The notes: generated by a model not told the origin, from the sequence alone. DNA of 7,939 nt from Desulfobacterales bacterium CG23_combo_of_CG06-09_8_20_14_all_52_9 (GCA_002771315.1 PCSF01000123.1:1-7939); one strand, 5' to 3'. Shown: positions 1 to 5,961, counted from the first letter of the stretch. A program made the numbers and translations.

Positions 1-236
1 GTGCGATGGTCACGAAAGACATGATCGATTTCTTCGAGTGCGTCCGGAATATACGCCCCGTCAATGGCATAGGTAATACCCAGAGACTCTCCGGTGTGGG
101 TATTATAAAACGAAAGGCTTCTTGGGACCGATGATTTTCTTACGGCCGCAAGAAGAGGATCGGGAATCAAGCACGTCGCCGCAGCGAGCGTGACACACCC
201 AAAACCGATTTTCAGAAATTCCCGACGATCCATCAT
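1..236 (-). CDS. DUF882/YcbK-like exported protein (M15-type peptidase fold), N-terminal part
   Basis: The gene starts at 236 and leaves the window at the left edge, so only 78 residues are visible. Residues 3-10 read DRREFLKI, a twin-arginine (Tat) signal, followed by a hydrophobic stretch to about residue 31 and a likely cleavage site near LLAA/VRK. The mature part begins with RSLSFYNTHTGESL and then DGAYIPDALEEIDHVFRDHR, which I recognise as the opening of the DUF882 (YcbK) family. That family has an M15-like metallopeptidase fold and is thought to act on peptidoglycan in the periplasm. The metal-binding residues lie beyond the window, so activity cannot be judged. Two adjacent ATG codons (236 and 233) could start it; I chose the first, and the ribosome site is weak for both. 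A good promoter lies just upstream, so it need not depend on nifS transcription. Confidence 0.85.
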   Translation of the reverse strand, partial: MMDRREFLKIGFGCVTLAAATCLIPDPLLAAVRKSSVPRSLSFYNTHTGESLGITYAIDGAYIPDALEEIDHVFRDHR

Positions 237-267
237 CCTGATTCAGTATCCCCAAGGTTTTCGGGCA

Positions 268-296
268 CCTATAGGATAAACGGATCCTCCTGTCAA
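268..296 (-). promoter_or_regulatory. Sigma-70-type promoter for the DUF882 gene
   Basis: On the minus strand a perfect -35 box TTGACA (296-291) is followed after exactly 17 bases by TATAGG (273-268), a 4/6 match to the -10 consensus. Transcription would start near 261, leaving a leader of about 25 bases before the ATG at 236. It lies between nifS and the DUF882 gene, in the right orientation. I see no convincing terminator between nifS and this promoter, so some read-through from nifUS is possible. Confidence 0.65.
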
Positions 297-351
297 GCAT
301 TCTTTTTTTATTGCTTTTGCGTAAGGCAGGCCCTTCTTTTGGAATTCAATC

Positions 352-1524
352 CTATGATGGAATTTCAGGTTTCCAAAAGGGAGATATTTCCCTGAGCTTT
401 GCGATGATGGGCGGCAACTCCTTGATGATGAAATCGATTTCCTTTTCGGTGTTATAGACACTCAAACTGAACCGGATCGACCCGTGGGCCGCAGTAAAGG
501 GAACCCCCATGGCCCTCAGGACATGGGAGGGCTCCAGGGATCCAGAGGTACATGCGGATCCTGAAGAGGCACAGATACCCAGCCGGTCCATCATGAGGAG
601 GATAGACTCGCCTTCTACGTACTCGAAGCTGATGCTAGTCGTATTGGGAAGGCGATGTTCCCGGTCCCCGTTGATCAGCGCCTTGGGCGTGCCTTTCAAC
701 AGACCGCTTTCCAGTCTGTCGCGAAGAGTCTTGACGCGACCGGCCTGCTCCTTCAGGTGATCGACGGCCAGTTCGCAAGCCTTCCCCATCCCGATGATGG
801 AAGAGACATTCTCGGTCCCGCCTCTGCGGCCGCGCTCCTGATGTCCACCGATGAGAAACGGGGTGAATTTGACGCCTTTGCGGACATATAATGCGGCAAT
901 ACCCTTGGGCGCATGGATCTTGTGACCGGATAATGACAGCATGTCCACACCGGCCTTTTTGACATCGACGGGGATCTTCCCCACTGTCTGCACCGCATCG
1001 GTATGAAAAACGATTCCCCTTTCGCGAACCCGTTGGGTTATCTCTTCGATGGGAAACATGACGCCGGTCTCATTATTGGCCCACATGATGCTGACAATAG
1101 CCGTGTCGTCGGTAAGGCTTTTTTCCAAGGCATCGATGTCGAGACGACCTTGGTGGTCCACCGGGATGAAGGTGGTCCGATATCCTTTTTTTGAGAGATG
1201 CTCGAACAGATTTTTCACTGCAGGATGTTCCACCCGGGTGGCGACGATGTGCTTTTTCCCCGGGTTGGATTCGATGGCGGCGTTTATGGCAGTATTGTCG
1301 CTTTCTGTCCCACACCCGGTAAAGACAATCTCTTCCGGCAAAGCGCCGATGAGGTGGGCCACCTTTTCCCGCGCTTCTCGCACTTTCCGACCCACGGTTC
1401 CGCCAAAAGTATGCATGCTGGAGGGATTACCATACAAATCGCCAAAGTAGGGAAGCATCTCCTCAATGACCTCGGGGGCTACCCGGGTCGTGGCATTGTT
1501 GTCGACATAGATAACATCCATCAT
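352..1524 (-). CDS. nifS: Cysteine desulfurase, NifS type
   Basis: This is a complete 390-residue PLP-dependent enzyme that takes sulfur from L-cysteine, giving alanine and an enzyme persulfide that feeds Fe-S cluster assembly on NifU in the cytoplasm. Visible landmarks are the start YVDNNATT, GNPSS (residues 32-36), the cofactor-contacting VEH (H100) and HTDAVQ (D176), the PLP lysine K202 in SGHK, RRGGTENV, and the catalytic cysteine C325 in SGSACTSGSLEPSHVLRAMG. The last motif is of the NifS rather than the SufS type. The ATG at 1524 overlaps the nifU stop by 4 bases (ATGA), and a strong GGAGGAGGTG ribosome site lies inside the last nifU codons. A second ATG follows directly at 1521. The reading frame ends with TAG, with a TGA two codons later. 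With no nitrogenase genes visible it is probably the general desulfurase (inference); iscS would be an alternative name. Confidence 0.96.
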   Translation of the reverse strand: MMDVIYVDNNATTRVAPEVIEEMLPYFGDLYGNPSSMHTFGGTVGRKVREAREKVAHLIGALPEEIVFTGCGTESDNTAINAAIESNPGKKHIVATRVEHPAVKNLFEHLSKKGYRTTFIPVDHQGRLDIDALEKSLTDDTAIVSIMWANNETGVMFPIEEITQRVRERGIVFHTDAVQTVGKIPVDVKKAGVDMLSLSGHKIHAPKGIAALYVRKGVKFTPFLIGGHQERGRRGGTENVSSIIGMGKACELAVDHLKEQAGRVKTLRDRLESGLLKGTPKALINGDREHRLPNTTSISFEYVEGESILLMMDRLGICASSGSACTSGSLEPSHVLRAMGVPFTAAHGSIRFSLSVYNTEKEIDFIIKELPPIIAKLREISPFWKPEIPS

Positions 1525-2351
1525 TGCACCTCCTCCACCACCAGTTGCGGTAAAACCAGCTCCTGCAGTTTGGTTTCCACATACCCTTTAAGAGTCACCT
1601 GGGATGCGGCACAGGTGGCGCATGTGCCTCGAAGCTTCACGAAAACCCGGTCTCCATCCACATCGACAAGTTCGATGTCTCCTCCGTCCTTTTTAAGGGC
1701 CGGTTTGATTTCACGCTCCAGCGTTTCTTCGATGAGCTTGATCTTCTGAATATTCGTAAGCTTTCTTAGGGGAAATTCCTTTTGGATATGGCCTTTCTTC
1801 CAGACAGCATCGATAATCTCCTGGATGGAGTCATGGCAATTGCCGCATCCGCCACCGGCCTTCACGTAGTCGGTAACGTCTTCTATGGTATGGAGATGGT
1901 TCTCTCGGACCGCTCGTTCGATCTCCAAATCAGTGACGCCGAAGCACTCACAGACAACATGACCTTCCTTTTTCTTTTCCGCTTCACCCCGATAATGAGC
2001 GATGGCCTTTTCAAGGGCGTCTCTTCCCATCACCGAGCAATGCATTTTTTCTTTCGGCAACCCTCCAAGATAGCGGGCAATGTCCTCATTGGTGATTTTT
2101 GCGGCTTCTTCGAGGGTTAAACCCTTGATTATCTCTGTCAGCGCCGAGGAAGAGGCTATAGCGCTGGCACATCCAAAGGTCTGGAATTTGGCTTCCCGGA
2201 TCCGCTCATTTTCGTCCAATTTGAAGGTGAGCTTGAGCGCATCCCCACAGGCCAGAGATCCGACCTCTCCAATGCCGTCTGCATCTGTGAGTACCCCCAC
2301 ATTACGCGGATTTATAAAATGGTCTTTGACTTTATCGGTATACTCCCACAT
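1521..2351 (-). CDS. nifU: Fe-S cluster scaffold protein NifU, three-domain form
   Basis: This 276-residue modular scaffold assembles Fe-S clusters from sulfur supplied by NifS and passes them to target proteins. Three domains are visible. The IscU-like N-terminal domain (about 1-123) carries scaffold cysteines C35, C61 and C105. The central BFD-like [2Fe-2S] domain (about 130-182) has C134 and C136 plus C169 and C172, in CECFGV and GGGCGNC. The C-terminal Nfu domain (about 204-270) has the CxxC pair C244 and C247 in GTCATCAAS. All nine expected cysteines are present. As I recall, the Azotobacter protein is somewhat longer (about 312 residues); the difference seems to lie in the linkers. The start at 2351 has a clear AGGAGG ribosome site 6 bases upstream. 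It is the first gene of a translationally coupled nifU-nifS pair. The upstream gap contains foldable inverted repeats that may regulate it. Confidence 0.96.
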   Translation of the reverse strand: MWEYTDKVKDHFINPRNVGVLTDADGIGEVGSLACGDALKLTFKLDENERIREAKFQTFGCASAIASSSALTEIIKGLTLEEAAKITNEDIARYLGGLPKEKMHCSVMGRDALEKAIAHYRGEAEKKKEGHVVCECFGVTDLEIERAVRENHLHTIEDVTDYVKAGGGCGNCHDSIQEIIDAVWKKGHIQKEFPLRKLTNIQKIKLIEETLEREIKPALKKDGGDIELVDVDGDRVFVKLRGTCATCAASQVTLKGYVETKLQELVLPQLVVEEVQ

Positions 2352-2401
2352 GGTTAACCTCCTGTTCTACTCATCAGAAGCTCGAGTCGCACTCTTTTAC
2401 C

Positions 2402-2456
2402 AGCTTGCATCAGAGGCGTTCATAAAGCCTCTCATCTCCTTTTTATTAAGCAAGCT
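2402..2456 (-). promoter_or_regulatory. Foldable leader upstream of nifU (nested inverted repeats)
   Basis: Two perfect inverted repeats are nested here: an outer 7-base pair, AGCTTGC (2402-2408) with GCAAGCT (2450-2456), and an inner 6-base pair, AGAGGC (2412-2417) with GCCTCT (2427-2432), with a 9-base loop. It lies about 50 bases upstream of nifU and would be in its 5' leader if transcription comes from the fmdB-like gene or from within the gap. On the minus strand the fold encloses an AAGGAG and a possible 12-codon peptide, MRGFMNASDASW, ending at TAA (2399-2397), though its AAGGAG directly abuts the ATG. A regulatory role is inference; the fold itself is seen in the sequence. Read rightward, the inner hairpin is followed by a T-rich stretch, so a weak plus-strand terminator is another reading. 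Confidence 0.35.
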
Positions 2457-2507
2457 AACCACGATTTTGAAAAAGGGAAGCCTTGTAAAACATCGATGGG
2501 TAATGGT

Positions 2508-2523
2508 GAGGCGCCGGCGCCTC
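2508..2523. repeat. GC-rich perfect palindrome in the fmdB-nifU gap
   Basis: The 16 bases GAGGCGCCGGCGCCTC are perfectly self-complementary. They lie 52 bases beyond the stop of the fmdB-like gene and about 155 bases upstream of nifU. As RNA it could form a 6-base stem with a CCGG loop. No T-run follows on either strand, so it is not a standard intrinsic terminator; it may be a protein-binding site or a transcript-stabilising hairpin. Confidence 0.4.
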
Positions 2524-2574
2524 CATGGCGATTAAGATCCTGGTACGGCGACCGCCGCTTCGGCATCAGCTACC

Positions 2575-2769
2575 TCAGGAAAAGCCCTTTCTGGAGCCCG
2601 GCGCACATCTTGACAATCCGGATGCGCCGATAAAGCTTGCGCAGCTGACCTGCTTTTTCACATCGGCGTTGTTGCACTTCGGACATCTGACCGGCTCGTC
2701 TTCACTCACAAAGACCAATTTTTCAAAACAATGATCGCAAGCTTGACATTTAAACTCATAGATCGGCAT
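2575..2769 (-). CDS. FmdB-family zinc-ribbon protein
   Basis: This 64-residue protein begins MPIYEFKC, the hallmark opening of the FmdB (CxxC_CXXC_SSSS) putative regulatory family. Two zinc-ribbon knuckles are visible: C8-x2-C11 and C29-x2-C32, the second in RCPKC. The tail (SCASFIGASGLS) is rich in serine, glycine and alanine, as is common in the family. The family's function is unclear: the name comes from a gene near formamidase, and a regulatory or metal-linked role is assumed. I chose the ATG at 2769, 7 bases after an AAGGAG ribosome site; a TTG directly before it (2772) fits worse. It is on the same strand as nifUS, 223 bases upstream, and may share their transcript. Two promoter candidates precede it. 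Confidence 0.88.
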   Translation of the reverse strand: MPIYEFKCQACDHCFEKLVFVSEDEPVRCPKCNNADVKKQVSCASFIGASGLSRCAPGSRKGFS

Positions 2770-2800
2770 CAATGATCTCCTTAACGAATGGATTTTCTTT

Positions 2801-2829
2801 ATTATAATTTAAAAAACGTCGAGCGTCCT
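2801..2829 (-). promoter_or_regulatory. Candidate promoter P1 upstream of the fmdB-like gene
   Basis: On the minus strand a perfect -10 box TATAAT (2806-2801) lies 17 bases after AGGACG (2829-2824), a poor -35 that matches only the GAC core. Transcription would begin near 2794, about 25 bases before the ATG at 2769. The -10 is strong and the position good; the -35 is weak. Confidence 0.4.
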
Positions 2830-2881
2830 TTTTTACAATGAAATGTCCTGGTAAGGGATCGGGCAATCGGCTAAATGCTTT

Positions 2882-2910
2882 AAAATAATTCCCTTAAAAT
2901 GCCCTGTCAA
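2882..2910 (-). promoter_or_regulatory. Candidate promoter P2 upstream of the fmdB-like gene
   Basis: On the minus strand a perfect -35 TTGACA (2910-2905) is followed after 17 bases by TATTTT (2887-2882), a 4/6 match to the -10 box. Transcription would begin near 2875 and give a leader of about 105 bases. It could serve the fmdB-like gene and possibly nifUS, alone or together with the nearer P1 site. Confidence 0.45.
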
Positions 2911-2983
2911 CTTTTCCAAAAAATTGGATTTTATCAAGATTCCCAACATCATATCAAGACCTGCGACTGCCGCACTCCATGCC

Positions 2984-2999
2984 TGCATGGCGCCATGCA
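2984..2999. repeat. Perfect 16-base palindrome between the divergent genes
   Basis: TGCATGGCGCCATGCA is perfectly self-complementary. Flanking CCTGC (2982-2986) and GCAGG (3003-3007) form a second, overlapping inverted repeat, so two alternative hairpins are possible. It lies between the fmdB-like gene and the MEMO gene, about 75 bases upstream of the P2 -35 box. An operator is possible but unproven. Confidence 0.4.
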
Positions 3000-3044
3000 T
3001 GGGCAGGTAATCCTCACTTCAGGGATTGGAAAAACCTCTTCGCA

Positions 3045-3086
3045 TGACCCTATCCACCCCTTGCGGGGAAAAGGAAGGATGAGGGA
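3045..3086. repeat. Decayed hairpin repeat (CCCC-TTGC-GGGG core)
   Basis: An imperfect palindrome is centred on CCCC (3057-3060), loop TTGC, and GGGG (3065-3068). The outer arms, ACCCTATCCA on the left and GGAAGGATGAGGG on the right, are partly complementary. The layout resembles the C-rich/G-rich hairpin repeats scattered between genes in many bacteria. Membership in a family is inference, since only one copy is in the window. Confidence 0.3.
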
Positions 3087-3123
3087 GCTTCGATCTTTCA
3101 AGATACCCTTGGTAACTAATATA

Positions 3124-3152
3124 TTGTGACTTCAGGCTATGGGGTGTATATA
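3124..3152 (+). promoter_or_regulatory. Candidate promoter for the MEMO-family gene
   Basis: TTGTGA (3124-3129, 4/6 to the -35 box) is followed by a 17-base spacer and TATATA (3147-3152, 4/6 to the -10 box). Transcription would start near 3159, about 20 bases before the ATG at 3179. Spacing and position are good; the boxes themselves are only moderate. Confidence 0.4.
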
Positions 3153-3178
3153 TCGATAACCAAGCAAACGGAGATGCC

Positions 3179-4042
3179 ATGAAAGTCAGAAACGCCATTT
3201 TTGCCGAAACCTGGTACCCGTCACAGCCTTTAGAATGCGAACAAATGATTCAACGATTCCTCAAGGAGCCTTCCATCTTAAGGGAAAAGTTGGAGAATCC
3301 CGTGGGTGGCATTGTTCCCCATGCCGGATGGTTTTTTTCGGGTGCAATTGCCTGTAATGTCATTCATTCATTGTCCCAAGCCGGGTCGGTGGACACTGTC
3401 GTCGTTTTCGGAATGCACCTGCATCCATCGTCTCCAAATTACATCATGGATTCGGGTGCCTGGGAAACCCCCTTTGGGTCCATCCGGATCGATTCGGAAT
3501 TGGCCCGGTCGCTCACCAAACAATTTGCGTTCAAGGTAGAACGCGCAGATGATTTCAGTCCGGATAACACCATTGAGCTTCAGCTTCCATTTATCAAGTA
3601 CTTTTTTGATAATGCTCAACTGGTGCCTATCGGGGTCCCACCCCATCGAAACTCCCTTGCCATCGGAAATACGGTGGTGGACCTGGCCAAAAAAACTGGA
3701 AAGCGCATCCGGGTGGTAGGGTCTACCGATCTGACGCATTACGGCCATAACTACGCTTTCACTCCCAAAGGGACCGGCTCAAAGGCCTTGGATTGGGTTA
3801 AAACCGAAAACGACCGTGAGATCATCGAGACTCTGTTGGCTATGGACCCGGAACAGGTCCTTCTGGTAGCGGAATCCCACCAAAATGCCTGCTGCGCCGG
3901 TGCTGCTGCGACGGCCGTCGCAGCCTCGAAGTCACTGGGGGCAAACCGTGGACATCGCATCGCCTATGCCACCAGCTATGACAAGAGCCCCGGCACAAGC
4001 TTTGTCGGATATGTGGGCATTGTGTATCAACGCTCTTTATGA
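3179..4042 (+). CDS. MEMO-family protein (AmmeMemoRadiSam system protein B type)
   Basis: This complete 287-residue protein belongs to the MEMO/AmmeMemoRadiSam-B family (PF01875), whose fold resembles non-haem-iron dioxygenases of the LigB type. Family landmarks are WYPS near the start (residues 12-15), PHAGWFFSG (H48), HLHPSS (H80, H82), ELQLPFIKYF, STDLTHYGH (D184, H187) and NACCAGAAATAVAA (C238, C239). H48, one of H80/H82 and one of the cysteines correspond to the metal-binding His-His-Cys set described for human MEMO1. The biochemical role in bacteria is unsettled; the name comes from clustering with an AMMECR1 protein and a radical SAM enzyme, neither of which is in this window. The ATG at 3179 has a GGAG site 5 bases upstream. 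It appears to be transcribed alone, diverging from the fmdB-like gene. Confidence 0.92.
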   Translation: MKVRNAIFAETWYPSQPLECEQMIQRFLKEPSILREKLENPVGGIVPHAGWFFSGAIACNVIHSLSQAGSVDTVVVFGMHLHPSSPNYIMDSGAWETPFGSIRIDSELARSLTKQFAFKVERADDFSPDNTIELQLPFIKYFFDNAQLVPIGVPPHRNSLAIGNTVVDLAKKTGKRIRVVGSTDLTHYGHNYAFTPKGTGSKALDWVKTENDREIIETLLAMDPEQVLLVAESHQNACCAGAAATAVAASKSLGANRGHRIAYATSYDKSPGTSFVGYVGIVYQRSL

Positions 4043-4085
4043 AGGCCCTAAAATAGGCTCCTGGGTCACCGACAGATCTCGCTAG

Positions 4086-4178
4086 AAGTTTGGAGGATGC
4101 ATTGAAAAGGATCTACAGCCTGGGCTGACCCTTGAACATACCTACCGGGGTTTAGACGAATTATACGGGGAAATCTGA
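4086..4178 (+). pseudogene. Possible remnant of a small coding frame upstream of the DUF3187 gene
   Basis: Two frames read like one short protein joined by a frameshift. Frame one, from TTG at 4090 behind a purine-rich site, reads LEDALKRIYSLG and stops at 4126-4128. Frame two, open from 4086 to a TGA at 4176-4178, contains LTLEHTYRGLDELYGEI and ends 1 base before the GTG of the next gene. Neither frame is longer than 31 codons, frame two has no ATG, GTG or TTG start, and I recognise no family. It may be ordinary spacer that reads well by chance. Confidence 0.2.
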
Positions 4179-4179
4179 A

Positions 4180-5322
4180 GTGATCAAGGACCCCGGCTGC
4201 TCTTTGATGGCCTGTTCAGTCCGATCTCTGAGAAGGCGTCTTTGTGTCGTCTTGCTCCTCCTATTTCTGCCTATTTCCGGCGGGTTCACTGCCGTAAAGC
4301 CGGCCGATCCGCCCGACGCCTCAAATCCGGACCGAATAGAAATCCCTCCTCAGACTTCAGTTCAAGACATCATGGGTTTTCGGTCTGGAGATTTCTGCCT
4401 GGAAGAGGTGGGCTACGGCCCTTTAAGAATTTCTTCTCAATCTCCATTCCAATCCCTTCGTCTCGGTTTTACACCCAGGACTCCGGCAACACTTTCCAAA
4501 AATAAGTGGGAATTCGGGGTTGCCTCCGTCCTGGCCAATATTTGGGCGTTCGAAAAGGGAAGCTTTGCCCTAGACTACGAAAGCCTTCATTCCACTTTCC
4601 ATGCCAATTATGGACTCACCGATCGATGGACCCTGGAATTGGCCTACGATGAACGCCGTACTTTCGGGGGGATCATGGATGGCTTCATCTCGGATTTTCA
4701 TAGTGCCTTCGGCATCGATCAGGACAGCCGGGACGTCCTTCCCAACAGCCGAGTCTTTGTCGATATTCGGGACGACTAGGGAAACGCTTTGGTGCAGCGA
4801 GATGGAGAGAGTGGTGTCTATTCCCAGGGGATTCTGTTAACCCTGCAGCACAACGTCACCTGCGGCAAGAAGCCGCGTCCTGCCTTTGCCTACGCTCTCA
4901 CGGCTCGTTATGAATTAGAAGAAAGCGCCCCGCTGGAACGGGACGTACCCTTTGATTTCGGAGCCAGCGTCATGCTTTCCAAACGATTCGGCCCTGTCTA
5001 CGCCTATCTGACCGGAGGGTACTTATGGTTCGGCGGGGACCAAATCGATAAGATCCGGCTGAAGCGGACCCAGCTTTCGGGGCTCGTAGCCTTGGAATGG
5101 CGATACCTCGCTACCCAGAGCCTGATTCTTCAGTACCTGGCGTCAGAGGGCCAGGCCGAAGATCTCGGGCCTTTCTCGGATGCCTCCCACGAATTCACCC
5201 TGGGGTGGAAGTGGGAGTTTTATCCCGGCTGGCTTTTTGAATTGGGCCTCATTGAAAATTTCATTGTTTATGACAACAGCCCGGACTTCGGAATTCAAAT
5301 GGGTCTAACTTTGCGTCCGTAA
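4180..5322 (+). pseudogene. DUF3187-family exported protein, split by an in-frame TAG codon
   Basis: Two open stretches, 4180-4779 and 4780-5322, are in the same frame and separated only by TAG at 4777-4779 (codon 200 of about 380). Together they form one protein: a signal peptide (RRR, then LCVVLLLLFLPISGGFTA, cleavage near residue 38), then GPLRISSQSPF (80-90), YGLTDRWTLELAYDERR, GGIMDGFISDFHSAFGIDQD and, after the stop, a series of beta-strand-like segments ending DFGIQMGLTLRP. This pattern matches my memory of DUF3187, a family of unknown function in the envelope of Gram-negative bacteria, and the repeated strands suggest a beta-barrel. Starts at GTG 4180, TTG 4204 and ATG 4207 are all possible; none has a strong ribosome site. 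The part after the stop shows no decay, so the break is recent, an error, or read through. Reinitiation at TTG 4789 looks unlikely for lack of a good ribosome site. Confidence 0.75.
4777..4779 (+). other. In-frame amber codon inside the DUF3187 frame
   Basis: The codon TAG interrupts VDIRDD-TAG-GNALVQRDG. One base change (CAG to TAG) would restore a glutamine. A short hairpin, CGCT (4785-4788) with AGCG (4796-4799), follows 5 bases later, but its 4-base stem is weak. It may be a nonsense mutation, a sequencing error, or an amber codon that is read through. Confidence 0.7.
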
Positions 5323-5606
5323 GGCCGATGACAATCAGTGCCGTGAGTTCTCTATGCGAAATCGCCGATCTTTTAACGCTTAAAAAGCTGAAATCTCTCC
5401 ACGGCAAGCCAGTGGGTGAACGGTTTCCGGGTGGACTTTGATCAGTGCGTAACCTAACGAATTTAAATAAAATACTCACATCACCTTCTGCTTTTTGACC
5501 TCATGGTTTATAAATTCAAGCTCAAATCGGATGTTTTAACTTTCTATTCGAAACAGCGACCCTGCTCCTCTTGACAACTTATAATTTTGTATTAATTTCT
5601 GCTCGT
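5323..5606. other. Gene-free stretch after the DUF3187 gene
   Basis: I see no convincing gene here. The first part has ordinary base composition; from about 5450 it is AT-rich. No clear intrinsic terminator follows the DUF3187 stop. A perfect TTGACA (5571-5576) and a perfect TATAAT (5580-5585) occur but are only 3 bases apart, so they cannot act as one promoter. Confidence 0.5.
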
Positions 5607-5772
5607 AATTTTGATGAAATCGTAAAAACTCAAAATTGGGATGGCAGAGTAAAAAGCTTCAGATGCAAGGCGCGCAAATCCCGTGTGATGAGGCATACTT
5701 ATCGTACGTCGAGATCGCAACGGGATGAAGCGCAACGCGGAAATTGGACTTTTTACGAAGCCATCAATTTTG
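5607..5772. repeat. Palindromic intergenic element of about 165 bases (MITE- or REP-like)
   Basis: The element folds back on itself over most of its length. The outer arms are AAAATT-GG-GATGGC-AGA-GTAAAAAG (5632-5656) and its near-complement CTTTTTAC-GAA-GCCATC-AATTTT (5749-5771), with a 2-base bulge and one 3-base mismatch. Inside, GCGC (5672-5675) and ATCCCGT (5678-5684) pair with ACGGGAT (5720-5726) and GCGC (5730-5733). A second partial left arm, AATTTTGATGAAATCGTAAAAA (5607-5628 inclusive), also resembles the complement of the right end. The frame open across it (5571-5801) is arginine- and serine-rich with no protein family and is best read as non-coding. I recall similar intergenic repeats in Desulfobacterota genomes, but could not check this. 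No transposase is adjacent, so mobilisation in trans would be needed. Confidence 0.65.
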
Positions 5773-5855
5773 ATTCGAGTCTAAGCCGCTGTAGTCATTG
5801 ACTCTGGGCTTTCATATTGCACGTAAATATTAAAATCTTTTCAGGATTGCCGAAA

Positions 5856-5915
5856 CGATTCGCAAAAAGCATTGTGTCAGCTTTCATGAATCCAAACAGT
5901 ACCACTTGCGAATCG
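5856..5915. repeat. 10-base perfect inverted repeat upstream of groES
   Basis: CGATTCGCAA (5856-5865) and TTGCGAATCG (5906-5915) are perfect complements separated by 40 bases. A smaller pair, AAAGC (5866-5870) and GCTTT (5880-5884), lies between them. The centre is about 125 bases upstream of groES. It could be a regulatory fold or binding site, or part of another small repeat element; no T-run follows. Confidence 0.35.
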
Positions 5916-5961
5916 GATTCCCTTTTTCAAAAACGACTTTACACACGCCGTTTCTCAATCA

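Noticed and set aside
509..2535. Several long plus-strand open frames opposite nifS and nifU
   Set aside because: They lie antisense to two proteins with complete catalytic and cluster-binding motifs, and their translations match no family.
3057..3068. CCCC-TTGC-GGGG hairpin as an intrinsic terminator
   Set aside because: The stem is short and neither strand has a T-run directly after it; a decayed repeat fits better.
2899..3129. 76-codon plus-strand open frame between the divergent genes
   Set aside because: It crosses the palindrome and the hairpin repeat, has no ribosome site or family resemblance, and sits among promoter candidates.
5340..5405. GCCGTG and CACGGC as a terminator after the DUF3187 gene
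   Set aside because: The 6-base arms are 54 bases apart and no T-run follows.
5571..5585. Perfect TTGACA and perfect TATAAT close together
   Set aside because: The boxes are separated by 3 bases; a sigma-70 promoter needs about 17. Pairing either box with a partner at proper spacing gives only weak matches.
5571..5801. 76-codon open frame
   Set aside because: It is mostly the palindromic repeat element read as protein; the start is a TTG within a -35-like sequence and no protein family is recognisable.
5798..5829. TTGACT with TAAATA as the groES promoter
   Set aside because: The spacing is 20 bases, too long, and no good -10 hexamer is found at 16-18 bases.
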